Shown here: positions 45,101-52,045 of the stretch, one piece after another
Position numbering within the stretch: the first letter of the stretch is position 1
How the letters are laid out: every line of letters begins with the position of its first letter
Assembly: GCA_034509425.1 (NCBI GenBank)
Contig: JAVTVJ010001234.1
Span: 62,001 to 126,000, forward strand
Length of the DNA stretch: 64,000 bases
Reading direction: 5' to 3'
Source: Eopsaltria australis
Taxonomy: Eukaryota > Chordata > Aves > Passeriformes > Petroicidae
Made by a program: the position numbers and the translations under genes
The notes under the pieces: generated by a model
The model's database searches: none
Told to the model about the DNA's origin: nothing
The model's input: the letters and a program-made list of their open reading frames with translations, nothing else

Positions 45101-47751
45101 AGAAATACCAGAGTATCTCTAGCACTGTTGGATTAATAGAAATTTCCAATTCTCCAGCACAGAGCACGAGCTAAATAATATCAAAATATGAAATGAGAGC
45201 TCTAAAAAAAGCTGTTAAAAACAGGAGATGCAGAGGGTTATTCTGCAGAGGGTTTTGCTTTCTCCCCACACAGATTTTGAGGGTTATTCTGCAGAGGGTT
45301 TTGCTTTCTCCCCACACAGATTTTGGGGGTTATTCTGCAGAGTGTTTTGCTTTCTCCCCACACAGATTTTGAGGGTTATTCTGCAGAGTGTTTTGCTTTC
45401 TCCCCACACAGATTTTGGGGGTTATTCTGCAGAGGGTTTTGCTTTCTCCCCACACAGATTTTGGGGGTTATTCTGCAGTGTTTTGCTTTCTCCCCACACA
45501 GATTTTGAGGGTTATTCTGCAGTGTTTTGCTTTCTCCCCACACAGATTTTGAGGGTTATTCTGCAGAGGGTTTTGCTTTCTCCCCACACAGATTTTGGGG
45601 GTTATTCTGCAGTGTTTTGCTTTCTCCCCACACAGATTTTGAGGGTTATTCTGCAGAGGGTTTTGCTTTCTCCCCACACAGATTTTGAGGGTTATTCTGC
45701 AGTGTTTTGCTTTCTCCCCACATTTAAGAGTTACTCTGCAGAGGGTTTTGCTTTCTCCCCACACTGATTTTGGGGGTTATTCTGCAGAGGGTTTTGCTTT
45801 CTCCCCACACAGATGTTGAGGGTTATTCTGCAGAGGGTTTTGCTTTCTCCCCACACAGATTTTGGGGGTTATTCTGCAGAGGGTTTTGCTTTCTCCCCAC
45901 ACAGATGTTGAGGGTTATTCTGCAGTGTTTTGCTTTCTCCCCACACAGATTTTGAGGATTATTCTGCACAGGGTTTTGCTTTCTCCCCACACAGATTTTG
46001 GGGGTTATTCTGCAGAGGGTTTTGCTTTCTCCCCACACAGATTTTGGGGGTTATTCTGCAGTGTTTTACTTTCTCCCCACACAGATTTTGGGGGTTATTC
46101 TGCAGTGTTTTGCTTTCTCCCCACACAGATGTTGAGGGTTATTCTGCAGTGTTTTGCTTTCTCCCCACACAGATTTTGAGGCTTATTCTGCAGAAGGTTT
46201 TGCTTTCTCCCCACACAGATGTTGAGGGTTATTCTGCACAGGGTTTTGCTTTCTCCCCACACAGTTTTTGGGGGTTATTCTGCAGAGGGTTTTGCTTTCT
46301 CCCCACACAGATTTTGAGGGTTATTCTGCAGAGGGTTTTGCTTTCTCCCCACACAGATTTTGAGGGTTATTCTGCAGTGTTTTGCTTTCTCCCCACACAG
46401 ATTTTGAGGGTTATTCTGCAGAGGGTTTTGCTTTCTCCCCACACAGATTTTGGGGGTTATTCTGCAGAGGGTTTTGCTTTCTCCCCACACAGATTTTGAG
46501 GGTTATTCTGCAGAGGGTTTTGCTTTCTCCCCACACAGATTTTGGGGGTTATTCTGCAGTGTTTTGCTTTCTCCCCACACAGATTTTGAGGGTTATTTTG
46601 CAGAGGGTTTTGCTTTCTCCCCACACAGATTTTGAGCTGCCAGAGTCCTGCAGGGTTCTGCTCTTCCCTCCTCTCCCACTAAAGAGAGTTTGTGCCTCTG
46701 TAAATCCCAGCTTCATTAGGCCTCCTGCAGGAGCAAACACTCTCAGGCCACAATCCATGATTAAAAAAGGGACAAACAAGTGGCATAGAGCAGGACAGAG
46801 AAGCAGCATTGTCCCCAGCTCATCCCTTTTTCTGAGGAACTTCCCTTTGTGTATCACAGATCGTCTCAAGGGATTAATTAATTCTTACAAAGTCAAAAAA
46901 GTGCTCAGCTCATTTCTACAGAAATACAGGAAATGAAGTTAAAATGCCCCAGAGGAAGGGCTGATTGCAGTTCTGTCCCCAGAGCAGCAGCAGGTTGGGT
47001 GAGCAGGGCCATCAGATGGTGACAAACTGCTCTGAAGTCCCAGGAAAGCTCCCTGGAGCATCCAGGTTTTCCAATGAAAGCCTGGATATGTTTAGATCAC
47101 AAAGAGCATTTAAAAGAATGTCAGCAATGCAGTATTTGATACTGAGTGGATATAGAGCAAGATAAAAAGGTGTTTATGGATATAAAAGGTACCTAAATCT
47201 AATGATTTATTCATATTTTTTATTCACATTTTGTAAAGATGACACAAATTTTCAAAATAACTTTGCCGGATTACAGGGTCTGCTTTCTCCCTAAGCACCA
47301 TCATCAAAACTCTTTAAATAGTCCTTATTTTAATAAAAAAAAAAATAAAAAAGGAAGGCAAATACCAGCTGTCCCTGCAGAGCAGATGCCAATACTGTCA
47401 GAGGCATTTCCCAGTTTGTTAATGCAGCATTTGGAGTGAGCTGAGCACCCTTTGGCAGCCCACAGGAGCAGGACTGGCAGCATCCTCCAGGAGCAGAGCT
47501 CACACCTGGCTGCACTAAAAAACTGCACTTCTGCTGAAAATGGGATTTCTCCTTACATAAAACAAATTCCCCACAAATTTCTATCTCATCAAATTCTGCC
47601 CAGGGCGTTTCTTTGGACGTGTCCTGACTCACCACGTGTTTTTTACTGATGTTTCCTGATCTCAAACCAGTTATTCCAAACTGGTTTTTGGGATATTTTT
47701 TAGTGACTTACCCGTCAGCACAAACATGGTTGGGATGATTTGCCAACACAT
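19337..47751 (-). CDS. LEPR: Leptin receptor, long isoform, 18 coding exons (whole CDS span)
   Basis: Single-pass class I cytokine receptor of the plasma membrane; binds leptin and signals through JAK2 and STAT3/STAT5. The span includes introns; exons are listed separately. Joined exons give 1126 residues (human about 1165). Approximate layout: signal peptide 1-23, N-terminal domain to 111, CRH1 112-317 with WSDWS at 305-309, Ig-like 318-416, CRH2 417-625 with WSDWS at 610-614, fibronectin III to about 825, transmembrane helix 831-849, box 1 around 862-873 ([12 protein letters not shown]), tail to 1126. Tail tyrosines at about 964, 1052 and 1108 correspond to human Y985, Y1077 and Y1141. All 17 introns are GT-AG, with phases 1,1,2,1,0,1,1,2,1,0,1,0,1,1,1,2,0 from the 5' end. 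Family assignment is from remembered similarity to mammalian LEPR; exon borders are read from the sequence. Several introns, and the edges of coding exons 5 and 11, are occupied by tandem arrays. Confidence 0.97.
20084..21108. other. LEPR intron 17 (between coding exons 17 and 18)
   Basis: Unique noncoding sequence with no array or mobile element noticed. Alternative last exons here could make short receptor isoforms as in mammals, but none is evident. Confidence 0.6.
21109..21184 (-). CDS. LEPR: LEPR coding exon 17 (JAK2 box 1)
   Basis: Encodes residues 853-878. [20 protein letters not shown] is one residue different from mammals over 20 positions and contains the proline-rich box 1 needed for JAK2 docking. 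The acceptor is AATTTCAG and the donor is CAGCAG|GTTTGT (phase 0). Confidence 0.97.
21515..21710 (+). mobile_element. CR1 LINE 3' fragment in LEPR intron 16
   Basis: CCAAGGCCAGGCTGGAGCAG, then TTAAGGCCCCTCCCAGTCCA and AACCAGTTTGGGA, gives a sense-oriented CR1 3' end, antisense to LEPR. Confidence 0.82.
21780..21882 (-). CDS. LEPR: LEPR coding exon 16 (transmembrane helix)
   Basis: Encodes residues 819-852 and the single membrane span [19 protein letters not shown], followed by SHQR as in mammals (LLISHQR). The acceptor is TTTATTTCCAG and the donor is CCAAAG|GTACCT (phase 2). The juxtamembrane stretch GFQTGSSGS differs from the mammalian one. Confidence 0.94.
22242..22337 (-). CDS. LEPR: LEPR coding exon 15 (membrane-proximal fibronectin III)
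   Basis: Encodes residues 787-818; [17 protein letters not shown] matches mammalian [17 protein letters not shown]. The acceptor is CCCTTTCCAG and the donor is CCAAG|GTGACT (phase 1). Confidence 0.94.
22338..22860. other. LEPR intron 14
   Basis: AT-rich unique sequence; nothing further recognised. The neighbouring introns at 23044-23713 and 23931-24425 are likewise plain. Confidence 0.6.
22861..23043 (-). CDS. LEPR: LEPR coding exon 14 (fibronectin III)
   Basis: Encodes residues 726-786. [19 protein letters not shown] and [17 protein letters not shown] match mammalian IVQSLSAYPLNSSCVIVSW and IEWKNLNEDGEIKWLRI. The acceptor is TTTCCCCAG and the donor is TTATG|GTGAGC (phase 1). Confidence 0.95.
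23714..23930 (-). CDS. LEPR: LEPR coding exon 13 (fibronectin III)
   Basis: Encodes residues 654-725, starting [20 protein letters not shown] (mammal [20 protein letters not shown]) and containing [20 protein letters not shown]. The acceptor is GCTGCAG and the donor is CACAG|GTAAGG (phase 1). Confidence 0.95.
24426..24508 (-). CDS. LEPR: LEPR coding exon 12 (fibronectin III)
   Basis: Encodes residues 626-653, ending [17 protein letters not shown] and NVTLLWK match mammals exactly or nearly so. The acceptor is GTTTTGCAG and the donor is GGAAG|GTGGGA (phase 0). Confidence 0.95.
24591..24750 (-). CDS. LEPR: LEPR coding exon 11 (CRH2, WSDWS)
   Basis: Encodes residues 573-625: [13 protein letters not shown], then [18 protein letters not shown] and FWSDWS, matching mammalian [24 protein letters not shown]. 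The acceptor is TGTCTCCCAG|CTTTAT and the donor is CAGAG|GTCTGT (phase 1), a weak donor consensus. The acceptor and about the first 35 codons are repeated six more times upstream (to 25985). This copy is taken as functional because it alone continues into the WSDWS segment and a donor in the right phase. Confidence 0.93.
24640..25985 (-). repeat. Exon-derived ~190-bp tandem array in LEPR intron 10
   Basis: The acceptor, first ~35 codons and adjoining sequence of coding exon 11 are repeated. CTTCATAAAGCTGGGAG-type junctions fall at about 24751, 24943, 25124, 25313, 25512, 25706 and 25905 (periods 181-199). Five of the six extra copies keep the CCCAG acceptor; the one at 25124 has CCCAT. Copies stop just before the WSDWS segment, where GGATCTGGATTTTCAGGATC replaces it. 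Some are frame-disrupted (insertion near 24930), while those at 25434-25511 and 25827-25904 keep an open frame of 26 codons to a CAG|GTGTGG. Confidence 0.95.
26137..26288 (-). CDS. LEPR: LEPR coding exon 10 (CRH2)
   Basis: Encodes residues 522-572, beginning [14 protein letters not shown] (mammal V-KPLPPSSVKAEIT) and ending REDIPWQ. The acceptor is GTTTTCCAG and the donor is GGCAG|GTACTG (phase 0). The following intron is largely filled by degenerate copies of the start of coding exon 11. Confidence 0.95.
26697..26896 (-). CDS. LEPR: LEPR coding exon 9 (CRH2, leptin-binding)
   Basis: Encodes residues 455-521 with [18 protein letters not shown], matching mammalian [18 protein letters not shown]. 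The cysteine pattern (YCSD, QECHLQ, YECTF, PTCVIP) of the CRH2 first fold is intact. The acceptor is CTTTTAAG preceded by a poly-T tract, and the donor is GTGG|GTAGGT (phase 1). Confidence 0.96.
27060..27965. repeat. ~350-bp tandem duplication (2.5 copies) in LEPR intron 8
   Basis: CAGGTACAGCAAGAGAAAGC-type sequence recurs at about 27098, 27459 and 27804 (spacings about 361 and 345), with the block TCTGCCAGGAATTGACTCCA in each copy. It is open on both strands for up to about 180 codons by chance. Confidence 0.9.
28476..28498. repeat. (GTCT)n microsatellite
   Basis: Five to six GTCT units lie in LEPR intron 8. Confidence 0.9.
28525..28592 (+). mobile_element. CR1 LINE 3' tail fragment
   Basis: TTTGAGGTCCCTCTTAACCC and AAACCAGTCTGGGATTG form a short sense CR1 end in LEPR intron 8. 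Confidence 0.7.
29193..29307 (-). CDS. LEPR: LEPR coding exon 8 (start of CRH2)
   Basis: Encodes residues 417-454. [17 protein letters not shown] is essentially identical to the mammalian sequence and opens the leptin-binding CRH2 region. The acceptor is TTAATTAG and the donor is CACAG|GTATGG (phase 2). Confidence 0.97.
29478..29774 (-). CDS. LEPR: LEPR coding exon 7 (Ig-like domain)
   Basis: Encodes residues 318-416, the Ig-like module needed for receptor activation rather than high-affinity binding in mammals. Visible matches are [20 protein letters not shown] (mammal [20 protein letters not shown]), [12 protein letters not shown] and [11 protein letters not shown]. The acceptor is CCTTTCCATGCAG and the donor is GTAG|GTAAGA (phase 1). 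The polypyrimidine stretch just upstream of this acceptor is the seed of a multi-copy repeat (29785-30960). Confidence 0.96.
29785..30960 (-). repeat. ~215-245-bp array derived from the region before the Ig-exon acceptor
   Basis: GCAGAAATGAGCCTTGGATT recurs at about 29912, 30158, 30373, 30586 and 30805. Each unit contains a minus-strand TTTTTTCCCCTTTTTCCC tract preceded by TTCAGTTTCAAATCT-like sequence, equivalent to 29785-29850 just upstream of coding exon 7. Each unit also carries an ATT/TTA microsatellite, expanded to about 15 triplets at 30104-30149. Confidence 0.92.
31657..32371 (-). repeat. 33/34-bp minisatellite abutting the coding exon 6 donor
   Basis: The plus-strand unit is CTGCAGACTGGAAATCAGCT followed by TGATCCCAAACTC, about 21 copies with GGGAAATC/GGGCAATC/GGAAATC variants. 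The first unit (minus strand) begins within about 10 bases of donor GTAGGA at 32371. Confidence 0.96.
32372..32519 (-). CDS. LEPR: LEPR coding exon 6 (CRH1, WSDWS)
   Basis: Encodes residues 269-317 and carries the first WSXWS motif ([10 protein letters not shown]), aligning with mammalian IWSDWSTPRV. The acceptor is taken as CCAACAG|GTGCTT; a second in-frame CAG nine bases on (CTTCAG|GTGGCT) would drop three residues. The donor is GGGAG|GTAGGA (phase 1). A 33-bp minisatellite starts within about 10 bases of the donor. Confidence 0.9.
33065..33312. repeat. 33-bp minisatellite, about seven copies, LEPR intron 5
   Basis: The unit is CCCAGCTTTCCCAGGAAAAA followed by GCAGCGTGCTAAG. Because 33 is a multiple of three, both strands read open 11-residue repeats; these are not taken as genes. 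Confidence 0.95.
33404..34008 (-). repeat. 54-bp minisatellite overlapping the end of LEPR coding exon 5, 11 copies
   Basis: AGATCCTCAC occurs at 33431, 33485, 33554, 33608, 33662, 33716, 33770, 33823, 33877, 33931 and 33983, giving spacings of mostly 54 with single 69, 53 and 52. On the coding strand a unit reads [18 protein letters not shown], and it holds two CAG|GTGA donor-like sites. The first unit is exonic (33954-34008); the rest lie in what should be intron 5. The frame is open through the whole array and beyond to 32976. Confidence 0.97.
33954..34099 (-). CDS. LEPR: LEPR coding exon 5 (CRH1); 3' end inside a 54-bp minisatellite
   Basis: Encodes residues 220-268, starting [11 protein letters not shown] (mammal V-KPDPPLGLHM) with the [16 protein letters not shown] core (mammal SWSSPPLVPFPLQYQV). 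The acceptor is TGTGTGCAG. I place the end at the first phase-0 donor, CCAG|GTGAGA at 33953, because this gives ten residues after HQVRI, the same as the mammalian segment before the next exon. The last 18 or so codons, with the donor, are the first unit of an 11-copy array running to 33404, so ten further equivalent donor blocks follow and the real boundary could be further downstream. Confidence 0.85.
34845..35930. repeat. ~68-bp AT-rich tandem array, about 15 copies, LEPR intron 4
   Basis: Units contain CTTATTTTCAGTATAAACCC, CACCAAACTAAGTCAGATTT and TATTTAATTATTTCTATCAA. Copies vary in length by a few bases, mainly in the TTTATTTAATTATTT portion. Confidence 0.94.
37005..37645. repeat. 15-bp minisatellite, about 42 copies, LEPR intron 4
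   Basis: The unit is CCATGGCCACTGCCC with CCATGGTCAC, CTATGGCCAC, CCACGGCCAC and CCATGACCAC variants. 15 bp is five codons, so several frames are open on both strands without being genes. Almost every unit has an NcoI-type CCATGG palindrome. Confidence 0.97.
37960..38165 (-). CDS. LEPR: LEPR coding exon 4 (CRH1)
   Basis: Encodes residues 151-219. The cysteine cluster [14 protein letters not shown] aligns with mammalian HCNCSVHECCECLV, and the exon ends LLSLQPSDI as mammals end LMSVQPINM. The acceptor is CCCCTTGCAG and the donor is CATCG|GTGAGC (phase 1). It is richer in GC than its neighbours. The following intron holds a 15-bp array and a 68-bp array. Confidence 0.93.
38530..38746 (-). mobile_element. 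CR1 LINE 3' fragment, LEPR intron 3
   Basis: TGGAATGGCTTGGATTGGGA, GGGATCTTAAATCCCAACCC and the GGGCCTCCCCACCCTCCCAG block are the complement of a CR1 3' end. Confidence 0.82.
38747..42425. other. Remainder of LEPR intron 3
   Basis: This is mostly unique sequence. I looked for an extra LEPR exon and found none with conserved motifs or a phase-compatible junction. Confidence 0.5.
42426..42543 (-). CDS. LEPR: LEPR coding exon 3 (start of CRH1)
   Basis: Encodes residues 112-150, beginning [12 protein letters not shown], which matches the mammalian DANWNIQCWLKG. The acceptor is TTTGGTCCAG and the donor is TCTGA|GTAAGT (phase 2). The C-x-W motif of the first cytokine-receptor fibronectin fold is present. 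The exon joins coding exon 2 in phase with no room for an intervening exon. Confidence 0.94.
43275..43715. repeat. 21-bp minisatellite, about 20 copies, LEPR intron 2
   Basis: The unit is CACTGAGGAAGGATTTTACCT with TTTTGCCA and shortened GAGGATTTTACC variants. It lies about 130 bases from the donor of coding exon 2. Confidence 0.95.
43842..44135 (-). CDS. LEPR: LEPR coding exon 2 (N-terminal domain)
   Basis: Encodes residues 14-111. The acceptor is TTTGCAG and the donor is ACAG|GTGGGT (phase 1). The [15 protein letters not shown] stretch aligns with the mammalian FHCCF...NCSLC stretch, and the exon ends APQQT where the mammalian protein has VFQQI. The N-terminal domain precedes CRH1 and is not essential for leptin binding in mammals. 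A 21-bp array starts about 130 bases downstream of the donor. Confidence 0.92.
44333..44480. repeat. ~56-bp triplicated segment, LEPR intron 1
   Basis: ACAGATTCCAGCCTTTTACC and CCTCTGGGAATGGTGTCACA recur across three adjacent copies. Confidence 0.88.
45228..46635. repeat. 46/44-bp minisatellite, about 31 copies, LEPR intron 1
   Basis: The unit is GAGGGTTATTCTGCAGAGGG followed by TTTTGCTTTCTCCCCACACA and GATTTT (46 bp), interspersed with a 44-bp form having GCAGTGTTTTGC. Copies are very uniform, suggesting recent expansion. All plus frames are open. Confidence 0.97.
47712..47751 (-). CDS. LEPR: LEPR coding exon 1 (start codon, signal peptide)
   Basis: The first coding exon runs from an acceptor at 47771-47772 (TTTTTCAG) through 19 noncoding bases to ATG at 47749-47751. 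It encodes [13 protein letters not shown] plus one base and ends at donor GTAAGT (phase 1). With coding exon 2 it forms a hydrophobic leader ending near the first cysteine. The start is chosen because it is the first ATG in the exon, it resembles the mammalian short signal-peptide exon beginning M-x-C-Q, and its phase fits the next exon. An acidic residue at the junction (Asp14) makes the leader somewhat unusual. Confidence 0.85.
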
Positions 47752-47877
47752 CTTGTTTTGTGGAGCTGACCTGAAAAACACACAGAAAATTAATTATAAT
47801 TATCAGTCAAATCTTTCATTTTGGTGCATTTTGGTTCATTTGATGCTCACACCTTTGTAAGAATAATCGTGGAAAAC

Positions 47878-47960
47878 CAGAATGGTTTGGAAAGGAACTT
47901 AAAAATCATCTCATTCCAACACTCTGGGATGGGGAGAGACACTTCTCTCTAGAGCAGGAA
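47878..47960 (-). mobile_element. CR1 LINE tail fragment
   Basis: CAGAATGGTTTGGAAAGGAA and CTTAAAAATCATCTCATTCC form a diverged antisense CR1 end. Confidence 0.6.
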
Positions 47961-49189
47961 AGGAAGAACAGGCCAGAAAGGAAGAAAAAAAATGAGAATT
48001 TTCCAAGTGCAGCACACACAGAAGCACTCACCCATTTCAACAGGGAAGACTTCACTAAACTTTACAGCTTTCATTACCCTTCTTTCATTTCAGACACTTT
48101 GTTCTTTTTTATTTTCACCCAACAGTTACATAAATTCTGCTAAAACCCAAATATATTTTTATACTTAAAGCTCCACAGAGGAGAGTTTGGCTGCTGTTGT
48201 AGCGAAGAACTGAGTGCTGAGTAAAATCCACAGCTCAAGTCAGACAGCAAATGCCAGGGCGAGAAATTCGAGTGAGGGAATCCCTCCAAAGTGCTCCATT
48301 CCTGAAATATTTCTGAGGACTCTTTCCTTGAGAACATCCACGGAGCCAAAAGAGGCAGTGCCAAGGTTATGTAATGCACTGGCCTTGCAGTTTGGGGCTG
48401 TGTGTCCTGGAAAATACATTTATTTATATATTCAATACCCACCTGAAGCAGCAGGCAGCTGCCCAGGGAAGTCACAATTCCCAGATCCTGTTCTCCCAAA
48501 AATTCAGCAGGAGCTGAATTTCTCCAGCACTTTATGAGGATGAATCAATCCCATCCACTTTTCTCCCCATCCACCAGGTGCTTTTTAAGTTCCATTTTCA
48601 GCAATTAAAGTGGGAATCTCAGATTTTCCCAGCCCCTATTTCAGGGGACAATTTGGCTCTCAGCACAGCTGCTGGTGGCCCACCTTGCCTGTTCCTTTTC
48701 CATTACTTTATTCCATTAGTTTATTCCTAATAGGAGAGCCAATAAAGCCAGAGGAATTATGGAGCTACCAGGTCATTCCACAAAGATACAGGCAGGAATT
48801 ATTTCCAAGAGCCTATAATTGAAGTTATTTAGATTCTCCCAAATTTCTGACAGAAGTAAAAAGAAAAAAACCTTTTAGAAGAGTTTCTTTGACATAAATG
48901 TACATTATTCACACTGTAAAGGGTTTAAGGAGAAGCAGCCCATGTTTCTCTTTTATAGGACCAACAAAAATTCCCTGTTGATACTTCAACCCTTTCCCAA
49001 CAGGAAACTGGCAGAGATCACTTCCAAAACAACTGGACATCCATTTCCAAAATTTATAAAGTTATCCATAGGTCCTGGGTGTTGGAGTTTAAATACCTAT
49101 TTACACTGAAAAGAAAACAACCACAGAGCCCCAGAACCCCAGAGGGAAGGCAAATTATAAATATATGGAGTTTAGTGAAGATAAAAAAA
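47961..49189. other. Noncoding sequence upstream of the first coding exon
   Basis: If the 51.1 kb noncoding exon is real, this is part of intron 1 of the transcript. No LEPROT-like frame is seen. Confidence 0.45.
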
Positions 49190-49390
49190 ATAATTAAGGG
49201 AGAATTTCTCCCTGGAAAGGTTGGTCAGGATTGGCAGGGGCTGCCCAGGGAGGTTTGGAGTCCCCATCCCTGGAGGTGTCCAAGGAACTCCTGGATGTGA
49301 CACTCAGAGCTCTGGGCTGGGGACAAGGTTGGACCTGATGGTCTTGGAAGGCTTTTCCAACCTTAATGATTTTGGGGTTTTTCTATAAAA
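49190..49390 (+). mobile_element. CR1 LINE 3' fragment
   Basis: GGGCTGCCCAGGGAGGTTTG followed by GAGTCCCCATCCCTGGAGGT and CTTTTCCAACCTTAATGATT gives a sense CR1 3' end closely related to 53200-53495. Confidence 0.85.
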
Positions 49391-51102
49391 ATGACCAGAC
49401 AGAGCAATCAGAGGTTGTGGTGTCAGCTCTAATTTAATATTTGGAGCAGAAGGCAAACCCACAATTCAGCCCAGCTCGGAATCTGCTCTATCACACCCAC
49501 CTAGGCTGGTTTTTAGAGGGGTTTTTCCAATCCTGGCTCCAACAACATTCCTGAACAAACCCAGGGCTGTACATGACCAAAAAGCCCTGTAAGCTGCATG
49601 TCCCCAGAATCAGCCCCTTTGCTGTTCAAAGTTCAGCTTCCTTGTGTAAACTTTGCAGAACTGAGTAAAAAGAGTTATCAACAGATAAAAGTACCTGGAG
49701 CAGACAGGATTCCCCAAAATCTTTACCAGTGAGAAGAGTGAACTTGCCAGAATTCCTTACTCCATTGTAAGAAAGAATACAAGTTTTACAAGAATATTTA
49801 CAAGGAACAGGAAGTTAAATAAAGAGAATTATTAAAACTTGTAAGCTCTGTCCTGGAGAGAATAAATTAACACAGCCAGGAGGAATTGGTTTATTTGTGG
49901 CTGGGGAAGTGTCCATACAAAAGGAGGGAATTGGGGTCCTTTTTAACAAACATATCTTACATTATTCTGGAATAATTTAATCACTGACTTTGCTGCTGCT
50001 GTGTAATAGAAATGCTCTGATTTCTTATGTGAATACTATATTCCTCTCCATACCAACATAATTACAGAATTCCTCAGCAAGTAGAGTTGGGGTTGAAACC
50101 AAAACACAGCAGATAAGACAGGCAATGAAATAAGATCATTTTTATTGACAGGTGAGAAATCCTAGAATCCCCTGGCTTATCAGCATGGAAAACATGTTCA
50201 ACACAACCCAAAATGAGCAGGGGCCACAAACCTGGGCATGGAAAAACATATAAACCATCCCTGACTTTTGCAAGCACTGCACTAGGGCTGGTTTTAAATA
50301 TTAAAAATCTCTAGAAAGCATAAAAATATTTTCATAAAAATGTCCATGCACAGCATCCTCTGACCTGTTCTTTAAGGGTGCCAAGGGCTTTCCAGTCCTG
50401 ATGGTCTGAGCATGGAATTCCATTTGCCATGGAGCATATCAACAACCATTCTTAATAAAGAGTTCTGAGTAAAACACACAAAACAGAAACGAGTAGGACC
50501 CACACTGAATAATTTTGCTAATATTAAAGCTTTCATAAAGGCAACCCAAGCTGGGCAGAAGCACAGCTCCAAATCCAGCTCTGAACCTGCTGGTGGAGCT
50601 TCTCCCCTGAGACTCGACAGCAAAACATCCCGAACTCTTCAGAGTTTCTCCAGATCGTGGAATTTCTCTTGTTTGAAGTGAAACCACTCCTCATTCACGC
50701 CGTGGATCTGCCCTTCCTTACCTGCAGAGCTCCCGGGATTCCTTGGCACTTAAAGGTTATTTCAACGCTATAGACACACTTGGAAGTTAAGGGCTCTCCC
50801 TGTGTGCATTATGAACTCTATTTATAAAAGCTGTGCCACTCATTAACTTTCCCAAGCGCTCTTCTATCATAGCTCCCGCAGCATCAGGGACTCACAGCCC
50901 ACATTCACAGAGATTTATTTTTCTTTTGCTTCTGACGCTGAATCTCAGCGAATAAAAGGAGGGAAAGGGCTGATTTGGGTACACTAAAATCGCCTGGATC
51001 TGCGAGCGGGATGTGGAACCGCCTGCGGGCTGTACTCAGGGGGGGAGTTCCAAGAAATTAGAGTGAAAAAACGCGGGGAGAAAAAAAAGTAAATTCACCA
51101 AC
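49391..51102. other. Noncoding sequence
   Basis: I see no gene, array or mobile element in this stretch. Confidence 0.45.
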
Positions 51103-51200
51103 CTGCTTCTCTTTGCTCTCGGCGTCCCGACTTGAAGTGAAGGCGATTGAAGCGACGCTGCCACGGCGGCTCCGATGGCGAGACCCGGACGGGCGCTGCC
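51103..51200 (-). promoter_or_regulatory. Candidate LEPR 5' noncoding exon and proximal promoter
   Basis: A GC- and CpG-rich stretch upstream of LEPR on the coding side contains, on the minus strand, AGAAGCAG|GTTGGT with the last exon base at 51103. This could be the donor of an untranslated first exon splicing to the acceptor at 47771. No start codon lies in it. Position, strand and composition support it; the exon is inferred and its 5' end unknown. Confidence 0.4.
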
Positions 51201-51700
51201 CTCAGCCCGGCTCCCCTCAGCTCCAACCCCTCAGCTCGGCTCCCCTCAGCTCCGACCCCTCAGCCCGGCTCCACTCAGCTCGGCTCCCCTCAGCCCGATT
51301 CCCCTCAGCTCCGACCCCTCAGCCCGGCTCCCCTCAGCTCCGATTCCCCTCAGCTCCGACGCCTCAGCCCGGCTCCCCTAAGCTCCCCCGGTTCCACTCA
51401 GCCCCGATCCCTCCGTCCCCAGCCCGGCTCCCCTCAGCCCCGACCCTTCCGCCGCCCCGCCCCGGCCCAGCGCCCCGCCCGCCCCGGCCCCTCACACACG
51501 GGATAGCGGGAAAGGAGCGGCGAAAGGGTTGGAGCACCGGGAGCCTCACACTGGATAGCGGGAAAGGAGCGGGGAAGGAGCTGGGTAGGGGCTGGGAAGG
51601 GTTTGGAGCAGCGGGATCCTCACACGGGATAGCGGGGAAGGAGCTGGGAAAGGGCTGGAGCAGCGGGACCCTCAGGGAGGAGCTGGGGAAGGGTCTGGAG
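51195..51700. repeat. GC-rich tandem repeats in the putative LEPR promoter island
   Basis: From 51195 to about 51440 short C-rich units of the type CCCCTCAGCTCCGA alternate with CCCCTCAGCCCGGCT. From 51490 to 51700 there are G-rich units (GGGAAAGGAGC...GGGCTGGAGCA) that grade into a CR1 fragment. CpG density is much higher than in surrounding DNA. Confidence 0.7.
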
Positions 51701-51870
51701 CACCAGGAGAGGCTGAGGGAGCTGGGAAGGGGCTGGAGAATCCCTGAGGGAGCTGGAAAGGGGCTCAGCCTGGAGCAAAGGAGGCTCAGGAGGGACCTTT
51801 GGCTCTGCACAGTCCCTGACAGGAGGGGGCTCAGGGGAGTCGGGCTCTGCTCCCCACGTTCCATCAGAAT
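51640..51870 (+). mobile_element. CR1 LINE fragment (same subfamily as 15175-15612)
   Basis: GGGGCTCAGCCTGGAGCAAA, GGAGGCTCAGGAGGGACCTT and GCACAGTCCCTGACAGGAGG match the copy at 15.4 kb almost base for base in the opposite orientation. It lies at the edge of the GC-rich block. Confidence 0.78.
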
Positions 51871-51987
51871 CTCCTCTTTGGCATTAAGACACCGATGTTG
51901 ACCGGGAGCACGAAGGATAACAGGGGAGCAGGAGACTAAAATTCCTACAGACACAGTAGGGGGAACCTTGGAAGAGTTAAATCACAC

Positions 51988-52045
51988 CCTTGCCACTTTC
52001 CACTAGACCAGGTTGTCCAAGGCTCATCCAACCTGGCCTGGCACC
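51988..52045 (-). mobile_element. CR1 LINE fragment
   Basis: CCACTTTCCACTAGACCAGG and CTCATCCAACCTGGCCTGGC are CR1-like in antisense. Confidence 0.65.

Noticed and set aside
45228..46635. CRISPR-like array
   Set aside because: Repeats are contiguous with no unique spacers, and the DNA is vertebrate.
45228..46936. Long frames with [15 protein letters not shown] repeats
   Set aside because: All three plus frames are open over the 46/44-bp minisatellite, showing absence of stops in the unit rather than coding.
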